A DNA stretch of 42,886 bases from UBA5314 sp035560815 (lineage in GTDB: Bacteria > Bacillota > Syntrophomonadia > Syntrophomonadales > Syntrophomonadaceae), in contig DATMYR010000041.1 in assembly GCA_035560815.1 (NCBI GenBank), positions 1 through 42,886 of the forward strand. The letters are read 5' to 3'. Below are positions 23,429 to 32,530 of this stretch, piece by piece. Each line of letters starts with the position of its first letter. Position 1 is the stretch's first letter. The translations under genes were made by a program, and so were the position numbers. The notes below the pieces were generated by a model. That model had not been told where the DNA came from. It made no database searches and worked only from the letters and a program-made list of their open reading frames with translations.

Positions 23429-24736
23429 ATGGCTGCCAAGATCAAGGACGTAGTTGTCGGCGGAATCGCTGAAGAAATGGACCTGGCTCCTGGAGACCAG
23501 CTTATCGAGATTAATGGTCATCCCATCCTCGACATTTTGGACTACCAGTTTTATTCTCAGGAAGAGAATCTTACCCTGGAGATCAAGAAAGAAGATGGCG
23601 AAGAATGGATCCTGGAAATAGACAGGGATTATGATGAAGACCTGGGCTTAATTTTTGACGGGGTGGTCTTTGACCGGATGAAGGTATGTCAAAACCGCTG
23701 CGTATTTTGCTTTGTTGACCAGCTGCCGCAGGGGATGCGCGAAACCCTTTACACCAAAGATGATGATTATCGCTATTCTTTTCTTTACGGCAATTTCATC
23801 ACTTTAACCAATATGAAAGAAAAGGACTGGGAAAAAATACTCGCTCTAAGGCTCAGCCCTCTTTATGTTTCGGTACATTGTCTGCGTCCTGATCTGCGCG
23901 CTGTCATGCTGGGCAGCAAAAAGGGCGGCCTTATCAAAGACCAGCTCCAGCGCTTGAAGGAAGCTGGAATAGAGGTCCATACGCAGATAGTCCTGTGCCC
24001 GGGGTATAATGATGGAGAAATTCTGGCCGAAACCATTGAAGGATTAGCCGCTTTTTATCCCTCACTCCGCTCGGTAGGCATTGTGCCGGTGGGTCTGAGC
24101 GCTCATCGCCAAGAGCTTCCTCAAATAAGCCCCATCAGCCCTGAAGAGGCGGAGGAGGTCATAGACTCCATCCAGGTCTATCATGACAGATTCCGCAGGG
24201 AATGGGGGCGGGGATTTGTTTACCTGGCAGATGAATTCTTTATCAAAACCGAGCGGGACATTCCCGGGACCGATTACTATGATGACTTTTGCCAGATCGA
24301 GAACGGGATTGGTCTGGCCCGGGTGCTCCTGGACGAGTTTGCTGAATTGGAGCCTTCTTTGCCCGATGAAATCAGCAAGCGGGAGGTATACATAATCACC
24401 GGGGAAGCAGCTTTTCATGTGCTGGATCCACTGGTAAAACGCTTAAACCGCATTCACGGCCTGCGCGTGAATTTGCTGCCAGTAGCCAACCGCTTTTTTG
24501 GAGGTGGGGTGACGGTTACCGGTTTAATTACCGGACATGATATAATGCAGGTACTGAAGAGGGAATATATAGGAAAGCGGGTTATTGTTCCCGGAGTAGT
24601 TCTAAAAGAGGGAGTTCATATCTTTTTGGATGACATGAGCCTGGAGCAGCTTGAGAAGGAAAGTGGAGCTTCCATAAGTATAGTGGACGGCAGTGCCCGG
24701 GAACTGGTGCAAGAGGTTTTGGGTGGAGCCGAATAA
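23429..24736 (+). CDS. PDZ plus radical-SAM protein (DUF512)
   Basis: 435 aa. An N-terminal PDZ-like domain (about 5-70) is followed by a radical-SAM cluster motif CQNRCVFC (Cys87, Cys91, Cys94) and a DUF512 C-terminal region with VANRFFGGGVTVTGLITG. This family is widely conserved directly upstream of der in Clostridia. Proposed links to iron-sulfur or ribosome assembly are not established. GGAGG precedes the ATG. Confidence 0.9.
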   Translation: MAAKIKDVVVGGIAEEMDLAPGDQLIEINGHPILDILDYQFYSQEENLTLEIKKEDGEEWILEIDRDYDEDLGLIFDGVVFDRMKVCQNRCVFCFVDQLPQGMRETLYTKDDDYRYSFLYGNFITLTNMKEKDWEKILALRLSPLYVSVHCLRPDLRAVMLGSKKGGLIKDQLQRLKEAGIEVHTQIVLCPGYNDGEILAETIEGLAAFYPSLRSVGIVPVGLSAHRQELPQISPISPEEAEEVIDSIQVYHDRFRREWGRGFVYLADEFFIKTERDIPGTDYYDDFCQIENGIGLARVLLDEFAELEPSLPDEISKREVYIITGEAAFHVLDPLVKRLNRIHGLRVNLLPVANRFFGGGVTVTGLITGHDIMQVLKREYIGKRVIVPGVVLKEGVHIFLDDMSLEQLEKESGASISIVDGSARELVQEVLGGAE

Positions 24737-24760
24737 GAGAACTCATGGAGGATATAATTC

Positions 24761-26080
24761 ATGTCTAAACCAGTAGTAGCTATTGTAGGGCGTCCCAATG
24801 TAGGGAAATCGACGCTTTTTAACCGTATAGTAGGTGCACGCAAAGCCATCGTAGAAGACATACCGGGAGTGACCAGGGACCGGCTTTACGATACCACCGA
24901 TTGGGTGGGACGAGATTTTATAATCATTGACACTGGCGGTATTCGCTTTGGTGAAGGGGACGTCTTCTCGCGGGAAGTCAAACTGCAGGCGGAACTTGCT
25001 ATCGAGGAAGCTGATGTCATCATCCTGGTGGTAGACGCTCGGGAAGGGATTTCAGCCGAAGACCAGCAGGTGGCTGACCTTCTGCGCCGCTCCGATAAAC
25101 CGATCATACTGGCCGCCAATAAGGTTGAAGATTTTAAAAAGACTGATTACTTTGAGTTTTATAGTCTGGGTCTGGGCGATCCCATCCCCATTTCTGCCAT
25201 GCACGGCATGAACACCAATGATCTTCTTGATGCTGTTATTGCCTGTTTTGCTCCCCAGGGCACCGAGGAGGAGGATCCAGATGCCATCAAGATCGCTATT
25301 GTGGGGCGCCCCAATGTGGGGAAATCCTCCCTGGTCAATGCTTTTCTGGGCGAAGCGCGGGTAATCGTCAGCGATGTTCCCGGGACCACCCGGGATGCTA
25401 TCGATACACCCTTTGAATTCCAGGGGCGAAAATATATATTAATCGATACTGCCGGGATGCGCAAAAGGGCGCGCATCAAGGAGAGCACCGAAAAATACAG
25501 CGTCATCAGAGCACTGAAAAGTGTTGAACGGGCCGACGTGGTATTAATCATGCTGGATGCTCAGGAAGGGGTTCTAGAGCAGGATACCAAGATTGCCGGC
25601 TATGTTCACGAACAGGGAAAAGCTAATATTCTCGTGGTGAACAAATGGGATCTGGTTGAAAAGGACCAGCATACCATGCATCTCTTTGACAAAACCATCC
25701 GGGAAGACCTGAAGTTTCTAGCCTATAGTCCAATTATGTATATATCGGCCCTGACCCGCCAGCGCATCTTCAAAGTACTGGATGTAGTTGACTTTGTAGC
25801 AGAACAGCACCATCGACGCGTGACTACCGCTGAACTCAACCAGGTGGTCACGGAGGCCCAACTGCTCAACCCCCTGCCCGGGGGCGGGGGCCGGAAAATC
25901 AAGATCAAGTATGCAACTCAGGTGAAAACTGCTCCCCCCACTTTTGTCTTTTTTGCCAATCACCCGGACATGGTCCATTTTTCTTATCTGCGCTACCTGG
26001 ATAACGTCTTACGAAAAAACTTCGGGTTTGAAGGCAGCCCCATCCACCTGTTAGTTCGCCAAAATACCAGCAAAGAATGA
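24761..26080 (+). CDS. der: Ribosome biogenesis GTPase Der (EngA)
   Basis: 439 aa with two tandem GTPase domains and a KH-like C-terminus. The first domain has GRPNVGKS at 10-17, DTGG and NKVE; the second has GRPNVGKS at 182-189, DTAG and NKWD. Needed for 50S subunit assembly. ATGGAGGAT provides the ribosome site. It is 24 bases after the DUF512 gene. Confidence 0.97.
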   Translation: MSKPVVAIVGRPNVGKSTLFNRIVGARKAIVEDIPGVTRDRLYDTTDWVGRDFIIIDTGGIRFGEGDVFSREVKLQAELAIEEADVIILVVDAREGISAEDQQVADLLRRSDKPIILAANKVEDFKKTDYFEFYSLGLGDPIPISAMHGMNTNDLLDAVIACFAPQGTEEEDPDAIKIAIVGRPNVGKSSLVNAFLGEARVIVSDVPGTTRDAIDTPFEFQGRKYILIDTAGMRKRARIKESTEKYSVIRALKSVERADVVLIMLDAQEGVLEQDTKIAGYVHEQGKANILVVNKWDLVEKDQHTMHLFDKTIREDLKFLAYSPIMYISALTRQRIFKVLDVVDFVAEQHHRRVTTAELNQVVTEAQLLNPLPGGGGRKIKIKYATQVKTAPPTFVFFANHPDMVHFSYLRYLDNVLRKNFGFEGSPIHLLVRQNTSKE

Positions 26081-26192
26081 TTCCAGAAGCGTGCAAATGT
26101 GTGTACAAGAAAGAGCAAAACCAGTAAAATAAATTCTACAGCACTTTGTTATCCGATTCATACCGAAATCTTATTTCCCGGAGGGATGATCA

Positions 26193-26792
26193 GTGAAACT
26201 GGTTGGCCTGATTATACTTTGCTATTTTATCGGATCCATACCTTTTTCCTATATATTTACACGGCTTTTTACCAAAGAAGATATAAGAAAACGGGGCAGC
26301 GGCAACGTGGGGGCTACCAACGTCCTGCGCACGGCAGGCCCAGCAGTGGCATCCCTGGCCTTGGCTGGAGATGTTCTCAAAGGAGTCCTGGCCGGCTGGC
26401 TGGGCTCGTTGATGACCCGGTATACAGGGTTGGACATTTATTTGATTGTCTGCCCGGTGGCAGTGGTTATAGGGCACTGCTATCCCCTGACTCTCAAACT
26501 CAAGGGAGGAAAAGGGGTGGCGACAGCCGCCGGGGTGCTTCTAGTTATGATGCCGAAGGTACTATTGGTTGTGGCAGTCATATTCGTATTGACCATTGTC
26601 ATCAGCCGCTATGTATCTCTGGGTTCCTGCACGGCTGCCTTATTCCTACCCATCGTTATTATTGCTGCAGGAAAGCCCTGGCCCAACCTTACCATGGGTT
26701 CAATCCTGTGCATCCTGGTTATTTACCGGCATCGTTCCAACCTGCTGCGCCTGCAGCAGGGGATTGAGTCCCGGATTGGGCAAAAAGTATAG
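26193..26792 (+). CDS. plsY: Acyl-phosphate glycerol-3-phosphate acyltransferase
   Basis: First acylation in phospholipid synthesis. 199-aa polytopic membrane protein with the three PlsY motifs: GSIPFSYIF, RKRGSGNVGATNVLR and KGGKGVATAAG. The start is GTG with CCGGAGGG upstream. It precedes gpsA, which makes its substrate sn-glycerol 3-phosphate. Confidence 0.96.
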   Translation: MKLVGLIILCYFIGSIPFSYIFTRLFTKEDIRKRGSGNVGATNVLRTAGPAVASLALAGDVLKGVLAGWLGSLMTRYTGLDIYLIVCPVAVVIGHCYPLTLKLKGGKGVATAAGVLLVMMPKVLLVVAVIFVLTIVISRYVSLGSCTAALFLPIVIIAAGKPWPNLTMGSILCILVIYRHRSNLLRLQQGIESRIGQKV

Positions 26793-26831
26793 TTATATAG
26801 ATTCGATGAAGAGTAATAACGGAGGAGTCCA

Positions 26832-27851
26832 ATGCAAAAGATTTGCATTCTTGGCGCCGGGAGCTGGGGCACGGCTCAAGCCACCCTGTTAAGCCGAAAT
26901 GCTGCTCGGGTAGACCTCTGGGGACGCCCGGAGGACGGTATCGATAGTTTGAAAAACAATCGGGAGAATCAGCGTTTTCTACCCGGAGTAAAATTAGCCG
27001 ATAATATTATACCAGGGACCGACCTGGAGGAAGCTTTACGGGATGCGGAGATCGTGGTTTTGGCAGTGCCATCCCAAACTCTGCGCAGTGTTTCGGCTCT
27101 GATTAAGCCGGTATTGCCTGAAAATGCGATCGTAGTTAACACGGCCAAGGGCCTTGAAATTGATAGTGGAATGCGCTTGAGCCAGGTGATTCAGGAAGTA
27201 CTGGGAGAGCAAATCCGCAGCCGCTTTGCTGTTTTATCTGGACCCAGCCATGCTGAAGAAGTAGCCCGTGAGGTCCCCACCGCAGTAACCGTAGCTGCCT
27301 TCCAGGACACAACCGCCTTTCAGATTCAAGATGCATACATGTCCCCGGTTTTTCGCGTATACACCAATCCCGATATGGCAGGTGTGGAGTTGGGCGGCGC
27401 CTTGAAAAACATCATCGCACTGGCCAGTGGCATCGTTGACGGCCTGGGGTATGGCGACAATACCAAAGCAGCCCTTCTTACCCGGGGCTTGACTGAAATT
27501 ATTCGCCTGGGCGAGGCAATGGGTGGCAATCCCCGCACCTTTTCCGGTTTAAGCGGCTTGGGGGATCTGGTTGTGACTTGCAGCAGCCGCTACTCCCGTA
27601 ATCGACAGGCCGGGGAGTTGATTGGCCAGGGTTTCACGCTGGACGAAGCGCTGCAAGAAGTGGGTATGGTAGTGGAGGGCGCCTATACCACCCGGGTGGC
27701 CTACCAATTGGCCAATATAATGAAAGTCGATATGCCAATAATTACCGCCTGTTATCGCACTCTGTACGAGGACCGTCCCGCCCATGAAGGGATAAAAATT
27801 CTCATGACCAGGCGCAAAAAACATGAGATTGAAGAAATCGCTGAAAACTAA
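26832..27851 (+). CDS. gpsA: Glycerol-3-phosphate dehydrogenase [NAD(P)+]
   Basis: Reduces dihydroxyacetone phosphate to glycerol 3-phosphate for PlsY and PlsC. 339 aa with Rossmann motif GAGSWGTA near residue 7, NTAKGLE, SGPSHAEEVA, the catalytic-Lys region GGALKNIIALA and FSGLSGLGDLVVTC. AACGGAGGAG precedes the ATG. plsY, gpsA and plsC (14000) give most of the phosphatidic acid pathway in this window. Confidence 0.97.
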   Translation: MQKICILGAGSWGTAQATLLSRNAARVDLWGRPEDGIDSLKNNRENQRFLPGVKLADNIIPGTDLEEALRDAEIVVLAVPSQTLRSVSALIKPVLPENAIVVNTAKGLEIDSGMRLSQVIQEVLGEQIRSRFAVLSGPSHAEEVAREVPTAVTVAAFQDTTAFQIQDAYMSPVFRVYTNPDMAGVELGGALKNIIALASGIVDGLGYGDNTKAALLTRGLTEIIRLGEAMGGNPRTFSGLSGLGDLVVTCSSRYSRNRQAGELIGQGFTLDEALQEVGMVVEGAYTTRVAYQLANIMKVDMPIITACYRTLYEDRPAHEGIKILMTRRKKHEIEEIAEN

Positions 27852-27899
27852 CTTGGATGGTAGGATGATAAGAGTAGGATGATATTGGATAGTATGAGA

Positions 27900-27925
27900 A
27901 GTGTGGAAAAATCCACACTTTTTTT
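27900..27925 (+). terminator. Intrinsic terminator after gpsA
   Basis: AGTGTGGA (27900-27907), loop AAAA, TCCACACT (27912-27919) and a run of T to 27925. Confidence 0.92.
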
Positions 27926-28057
27926 CTTTTCTGGTTATATTACCGATTATGAACAAATATATTTGTACTGTTATAAAGCTGTAATCGTTTAGGGGTATCC
28001 GGAATCGGAGGAGGGTGCCTTTGCTGAAGTCTAAATCCGAGGGAGGGAAGATGCGTA

Positions 28058-29536
28058 GTGGAAGGAAATAATATCTTAAACGATATCGCCATCAGAACTG
28101 GAGGCGATATCTACTTGGGAGTGGTAGGACCGGTTCGGACTGGCAAATCCACATTCATCAAGCGCTTCATGGAATTGATGATTCTCCCTAATATCAAAGA
28201 CATCTACGACCGGGAGCGGGCAAAAGACGAGCTTCCCCAGAGCGGAGCCGGGAGGACCATCACTACCACCGAGCCGAAATTCGTACCCAATGAAGCCATT
28301 CAAATTACCACCCAAAACGGGCTTACTTTAAAAGTAAGACTAGTTGACTGCGTGGGATATGCTGTTGATGGCGCACTGGGTTACGAAGAAGATGAAGAGC
28401 CTCGAATGGTAAAGACTCCCTGGTTTGATTATGAGGTTCCCTTCGAAGAAGCGGCCGAATTAGGAACCAGGAAGGTTATCACCGATCATGCCACGATTGG
28501 CATCGTGATGACCACCGACGGCAGCATCAGTGATATCCCGAGGGCCAATTATGAAGAGGCAGAGGCGCGGGTCGTTAACGAACTCACAGATTTGAACAAG
28601 CCTTTTATTATACTGCTCAATTCTACCAAGCCCTTCGATAAAGACACCATGGCTCTGGCTGATGAACTTGGACAGAAATACGGGGTCAATGTCATTCCCG
28701 TGGATGCGGCACGGATGTCTATCGAACAAATCTATAACGTATTGGAAGAAGTGCTTTATGAATTCCCGGTTTCAGAAGTAAACATAAAGCTGCCGCCCTG
28801 GGTTGATGAACTGGATGAGGATTTCTGGCTGCGCGAAGATCTGGAGATGGCCATCCGTGACATTTTAAACGGCATACGCAAGGTTCGTGATATTGATAAA
28901 GCCGTGGAAAAACTGTCCGAGGTAGAAAACATCAGCTATGTGAGTCTCGAAGAAATGAATCTGGGTTCCGGCACTGCAGCCATAGACGTAACAGTACCGG
29001 AAGAGCTCTTCTATCGCTGCCTCAGTGATGTGAGCGGATTTGAAGTGCAAAGTACCAGTGACATCATGCACCTGATGAAAGATTTCAGCCAGGCGAAGCG
29101 GGAATACGATAAGGTTTCTTCCGCCCTGGAGGAAGTCAAAGTTTCCGGTTATGGTGTAGTCACTCCCCGACTGGAAGAGATGCTCTTGGAGGAGCCCGAA
29201 ATGATACGGCAGGGCAATCGCTTTGGAGTAAGGCTAAAAGCCAAAGCACCCTCACTGCATATCATCAAGGCTGACATCACCACCGAGATCACGCCCATCA
29301 TTGGAACCGAGAAACAATGCGAAGAACTGGTTCGCTACATGTTAGATGAATTTGAGGAAGACCCCACCAAGATCTGGGATTCCAACATTTTCGGCAAATC
29401 CCTGCATGATCTGGTGCGGGAGGGAATTCAAAACAAACTTCACCGCATGCCTGAAAATGCTCAGATTAAACTGCAGGACACCCTGCAGAGAATCGTCAAT
29501 GAGGGCAGCGGAGGATTAATTTGCATTATTATCTAA
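28058..29536 (+). CDS. spoIVA: Stage IV sporulation protein A (spore coat basement ATPase)
   Basis: 492 aa, the normal length. Polymerises with ATP hydrolysis on the forespore surface to form the coat platform. P-loop GPVRTGKS at 24-31, then the highly conserved DELPQSGAGRTITTTEPKF and LVDCVGYAVDGALG. The start is GTG 28058, with GGGAGGGAAG seven bases upstream. No sigma-E promoter could be assigned with confidence in the 28-kb gap before it, although expression in the mother cell is expected. Confidence 0.97.
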   Translation: MEGNNILNDIAIRTGGDIYLGVVGPVRTGKSTFIKRFMELMILPNIKDIYDRERAKDELPQSGAGRTITTTEPKFVPNEAIQITTQNGLTLKVRLVDCVGYAVDGALGYEEDEEPRMVKTPWFDYEVPFEEAAELGTRKVITDHATIGIVMTTDGSISDIPRANYEEAEARVVNELTDLNKPFIILLNSTKPFDKDTMALADELGQKYGVNVIPVDAARMSIEQIYNVLEEVLYEFPVSEVNIKLPPWVDELDEDFWLREDLEMAIRDILNGIRKVRDIDKAVEKLSEVENISYVSLEEMNLGSGTAAIDVTVPEELFYRCLSDVSGFEVQSTSDIMHLMKDFSQAKREYDKVSSALEEVKVSGYGVVTPRLEEMLLEEPEMIRQGNRFGVRLKAKAPSLHIIKADITTEITPIIGTEKQCEELVRYMLDEFEEDPTKIWDSNIFGKSLHDLVREGIQNKLHRMPENAQIKLQDTLQRIVNEGSGGLICIII

Positions 29537-29560
29537 CAGATATCGATGGTAAAGATGAAT

Positions 29561-29588
29561 ACCGGCCTGAGGGCCGGTTTATTTTTTT
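29561..29588 (+). terminator. Intrinsic terminator after spoIVA
   Basis: ACCGGCC (29561-29567), loop TGAG, GGCCGGT (29572-29578), then TTTATTTTTTT-like tract to 29588. Confidence 0.88.
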
Positions 29589-29702
29589 CCCCGGTTAAAT
29601 GATATCTGGTTCAATCTTACCCAGGTAAGCCTCCACATCCCAGGCCTTTCAAAAAGAATCTCAGGAATATGTAGCTTGTGTGATTTTGTACATGCCCCGG
29701 CA

Positions 29703-29731
29703 TTGCCAGGTAAGCAGTGCAATGATATAAT
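29703..29731 (+). promoter_or_regulatory. Strong sigma-A promoter (extended -10) of the ACT-hom-thrB-lysC run
   Basis: TTGCCA (29703-29708), a 17-base spacer and a perfect TATAAT (29726-29731) preceded by TG one base before it. This is the best promoter match in the window. Transcription would begin near 29738, 44 bases before the first gene. Confidence 0.75.
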
Positions 29732-29781
29732 GTCCGTATTGTGATTAAACATTTCCGCCTGGAACAGACAAGGAGGACGAT

Positions 29782-30228
29782 ATGCCGAGAGATGAAAAAC
29801 GCTTCTTTATGGTTCGGGAAGACGTTCTTCCTGATTCCATTCGCAAGACAGCTCTGGTGAAAGAAATGCTGGCTCGTGGTGAGGCCAGCAACATTTTAGA
29901 GGCTGTGGAACAGTTTGATATTGCTCGCAGCACTTTCTACAAATACCGCGATGGAGTTTGCTCCTTTTTTAACGCTGAGAACATGAATATAATGACCATT
30001 TCCCTCTTATTGCAGCACATTTCTGGTATACTATCAGGGGTATTGAATTGCATTGCCTCTCTGAATGGGAATATCCTGACAATTAACCAGAATCTGCCCC
30101 TAAACGGGGAGGCCATGGTGACTATATCGGTCAGTGCCGAAGAAATGGTGGTTACTGAAGATGAATTTCTTTTACAGCTTCGGCATCAACCCGGTGTTGT
30201 CAACGTTGAACTGGTAGGGAGAAGCTGA
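29782..30228 (+). CDS. UPF0735 ACT-domain protein (PheB-like)
   Basis: 148 aa. The N-terminal part (about 10-60) has a helix-turn-helix look (ASNILEAVEQFDIARSTFYK); the C-terminal part (about 70-147) is an ACT domain, the usual amino-acid-binding module. The family is often next to hom in Firmicutes and is called PheB in Bacillus, but a catalytic role is not supported. Its place at the head of the threonine/lysine genes suggests an amino-acid-responsive regulator (inference). GGAGGACGAT precedes the ATG. Confidence 0.85.
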   Translation: MPRDEKRFFMVREDVLPDSIRKTALVKEMLARGEASNILEAVEQFDIARSTFYKYRDGVCSFFNAENMNIMTISLLLQHISGILSGVLNCIASLNGNILTINQNLPLNGEAMVTISVSAEEMVVTEDEFLLQLRHQPGVVNVELVGRS

Positions 30229-30245
30229 TAACAGGAGGGAAGACC

Positions 30246-31544
30246 ATGATACAGGTTGCTGTGCTGGGCTGCGGAACGGTTGGATCCGGTGTCATCAAAT
30301 TACTGAATCAGAATCAGGATCTCATATCACACAGGTCCGGCTGCCCTATTGTCTTAAAAAAGGTTTTGGAAAAAGACCGGCAGAAGTGCCTGGAGGCAGG
30401 CCTGAGTCCGGAAATGATAGCACAAGATTATGATGAGATACTAGGCGATGATGAGATCGATATTATCATTGAATTAATCGGCGGTATGGAACCAGCTTTT
30501 CAGTTTATTATGTCAGCGATGGAACGCGGCAAACAGGTAGTTACCGCCAACAAGGATCTTATCGCTGTACGTGGTAAAGAACTTTTTGAAATGGCGGCCA
30601 GCCACAATGTGGATTTCTATTTCGAAGCCAGTGTAGCAGGCGGCATCCCTATTGTATATGCTTTGAAGCAATCCCTGGCCGGAAACAACATCAAAGCGCT
30701 AATCGGTATTCTGAACGGAACTACCAACTACATCTTGACTAAGATGAGCCGGGAAGGCCGCGATTTCTCGGAAGTTTTACAGGAAGCCCAGGCGCTTGGT
30801 TATGCTGAATCCGATCCTTCCTCCGATGTGCAGGGCACGGATGCAGCTCGCAAAATTGCGATATTATCCTCTATAGCCTTTAACAGCCGCGTCACTCTGG
30901 ACAATGTTTATGTTGAAGGCATCACCAGCATTACTCCAGAAGATATCAAATATGCGCATGAGCTGGGATATGTAATAAAACTTCTGGCGATTGCCAAGGA
31001 AGAGGTGCCAGGGCAGATTCAGATCCGCGTCCACCCTGCTTTTTTGCCTTCCAGTCACCCCCTGGCATCAGTGAATGACGTGTTTAATGCTGTGTTCATC
31101 CAGGGCGATGCGGTAGGTGATATCATGCATTATGGACGGGGAGCCGGGCAGATGCCCACCGCCAGCGCTGTAGTTGGAGATATCATCGAGATTAGCCGCA
31201 ATATCGCGCAGCATATCACAGCCCGTATTGGCTGTACCTGTTATCAAGAAAAGAAGATTCTGGACATTAGCCAGCTAAAATCTCAGTATTATATCCGCAT
31301 GCTGGCCAATGATCGTCCCGGGGTACTGGCCGGGATTGCCGGTGTGTTTGGCAGCAATAATGTCAGCATCGCCACCGTCATACAGAAGTCCAGTAGAGGT
31401 GAACAGGCTGACCTGATCCTCATTACCCACAAAACAATGGAAGGGGACTTGCGTGATGCCCTGACCATACTCAGGGGCATGAGTATTGTGCATAAGATCA
31501 GCAATGTTATCCGGGTTGAGGAAAACGGGCAGGAAGGGCTATAA
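30246..31544 (+). CDS. hom: Homoserine dehydrogenase
   Basis: Reduces aspartate semialdehyde to homoserine. 432 aa with GCGTVGSGV near residue 8, VTANKDLIA, the signature GILNGTTNYILTKM, DPSSDVQGTDAARK and a C-terminal ACT domain at about 350-425 (ANDRPGVLAGIAGVFG) that normally senses threonine. AGGAGGG precedes the ATG, 18 bases after the ACT protein. Confidence 0.97.
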   Translation: MIQVAVLGCGTVGSGVIKLLNQNQDLISHRSGCPIVLKKVLEKDRQKCLEAGLSPEMIAQDYDEILGDDEIDIIIELIGGMEPAFQFIMSAMERGKQVVTANKDLIAVRGKELFEMAASHNVDFYFEASVAGGIPIVYALKQSLAGNNIKALIGILNGTTNYILTKMSREGRDFSEVLQEAQALGYAESDPSSDVQGTDAARKIAILSSIAFNSRVTLDNVYVEGITSITPEDIKYAHELGYVIKLLAIAKEEVPGQIQIRVHPAFLPSSHPLASVNDVFNAVFIQGDAVGDIMHYGRGAGQMPTASAVVGDIIEISRNIAQHITARIGCTCYQEKKILDISQLKSQYYIRMLANDRPGVLAGIAGVFGSNNVSIATVIQKSSRGEQADLILITHKTMEGDLRDALTILRGMSIVHKISNVIRVEENGQEGL

Positions 31545-31552
31545 AAACGAAA

Positions 31553-32449
31553 ATGGTGATGGTCAAGGTTCCGGCCAGCAGTGCCAATCTAGGCCCCGGA
31601 TTCGATACGCTGGGTCTGGCGTTGAATCTTTGCTGTACGTTGGAAATACAAGAGTCGACTACTGGAGGCAGCTTTGAAACTCTGGGCAAGGGGATGGAAC
31701 ATATACCCCCGGATCCGGGAGAAAACCTGATTATCCGGGCTATGCGGCAGGTTTTTGACCGGGAACACTGTTCCATGCCTGAAATGGACATACGGGTCAA
31801 CAGCCAGATACCTATGGCGCGAGGATTGGGAAGCAGTGCCGCCGCCGTAGTCGCTGGTCTCTGTGCTGCGGATGCCCTTCTGGGCAGCAAGATGACCAAA
31901 ACGCAGCTGTTGGAGTTGGCCCTCTCGCTGGAGGGACATGCGGACAATGTGGTTCCGGCTTTACTGGGTGGTTTGAACAGCGTTATGATCTACCAGGGAC
32001 GCGTTTACTATCAGAGAATACCGGTGCCGGCAGATTTGCAAGTAGTGGCGGTCGTGCCTGACTACTTCTTGCCCACAGAGCAGGCCAGGGCTGTCCTGCC
32101 GAATGAGGTCAGCCTGGCGGATACCGTAAGCAATCTGCAACGGGCTTGTTTTTTGGTGGCCGGTTTTTTTAATGGAGATCTGACTCACCTGGACAAAGCG
32201 ATGGATGATATGGTTTATCAACCCCGACGCAAACATATGATCCCTGGCTTCGACCAGGTATTATCCGCGGCCCGTCAAGCAGGCGCCCTGGGAGCGGCCC
32301 TGAGCGGGGCCGGGCCTTCCATCCTGGCTTTCTGCAAGGAGAATGGCCAGAAGGTGGGGGAGGCCATGCAGCAGGGGTTTGCGGCCGTCGGCATGAAAAG
32401 CGATATTTACATTTTACAGCCTAACTTTGAGGGTGCTGTAATTGTATAA
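31553..32449 (+). CDS. thrB: Homoserine kinase
   Basis: Phosphorylates homoserine on the way to threonine. 298-aa GHMP kinase with VPASSANLGPGFDTLG, ATP loop PMARGLGSSAAAV and GAALSGAGPSI near the C-terminus. The start lies eight bases after hom with no strong ribosome site, so translation is probably coupled; ATG 31559 is an alternative. thrC is not present in the window. Confidence 0.96.
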   Translation: MVMVKVPASSANLGPGFDTLGLALNLCCTLEIQESTTGGSFETLGKGMEHIPPDPGENLIIRAMRQVFDREHCSMPEMDIRVNSQIPMARGLGSSAAAVVAGLCAADALLGSKMTKTQLLELALSLEGHADNVVPALLGGLNSVMIYQGRVYYQRIPVPADLQVVAVVPDYFLPTEQARAVLPNEVSLADTVSNLQRACFLVAGFFNGDLTHLDKAMDDMVYQPRRKHMIPGFDQVLSAARQAGALGAALSGAGPSILAFCKENGQKVGEAMQQGFAAVGMKSDIYILQPNFEGAVIV

Positions 32450-32530
32450 AAAGCGCAAGAGCATACGAGTTTAGCAGGAACACAGCCAGGTGAAACATAG
32501 GGGAAGTATCAAGTTGAGGGAGTGACGTAA

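Noticed and set aside
26099..26767. 222-codon open frame over plsY
   Set aside because: It is the +1 shadow of the clearly conserved plsY; its Arg/Gln-rich composition is typical of an out-of-frame read.
27926..28057. Sigma-E promoter for spoIVA
   Set aside because: AT-rich candidates such as TTATAAAG are present, but no pair with proper spacing and -35 sequence could be defended.
32450..32530. Lysine riboswitch before lysC
   Set aside because: The gap is far too short for an L-box and shows no matching core.
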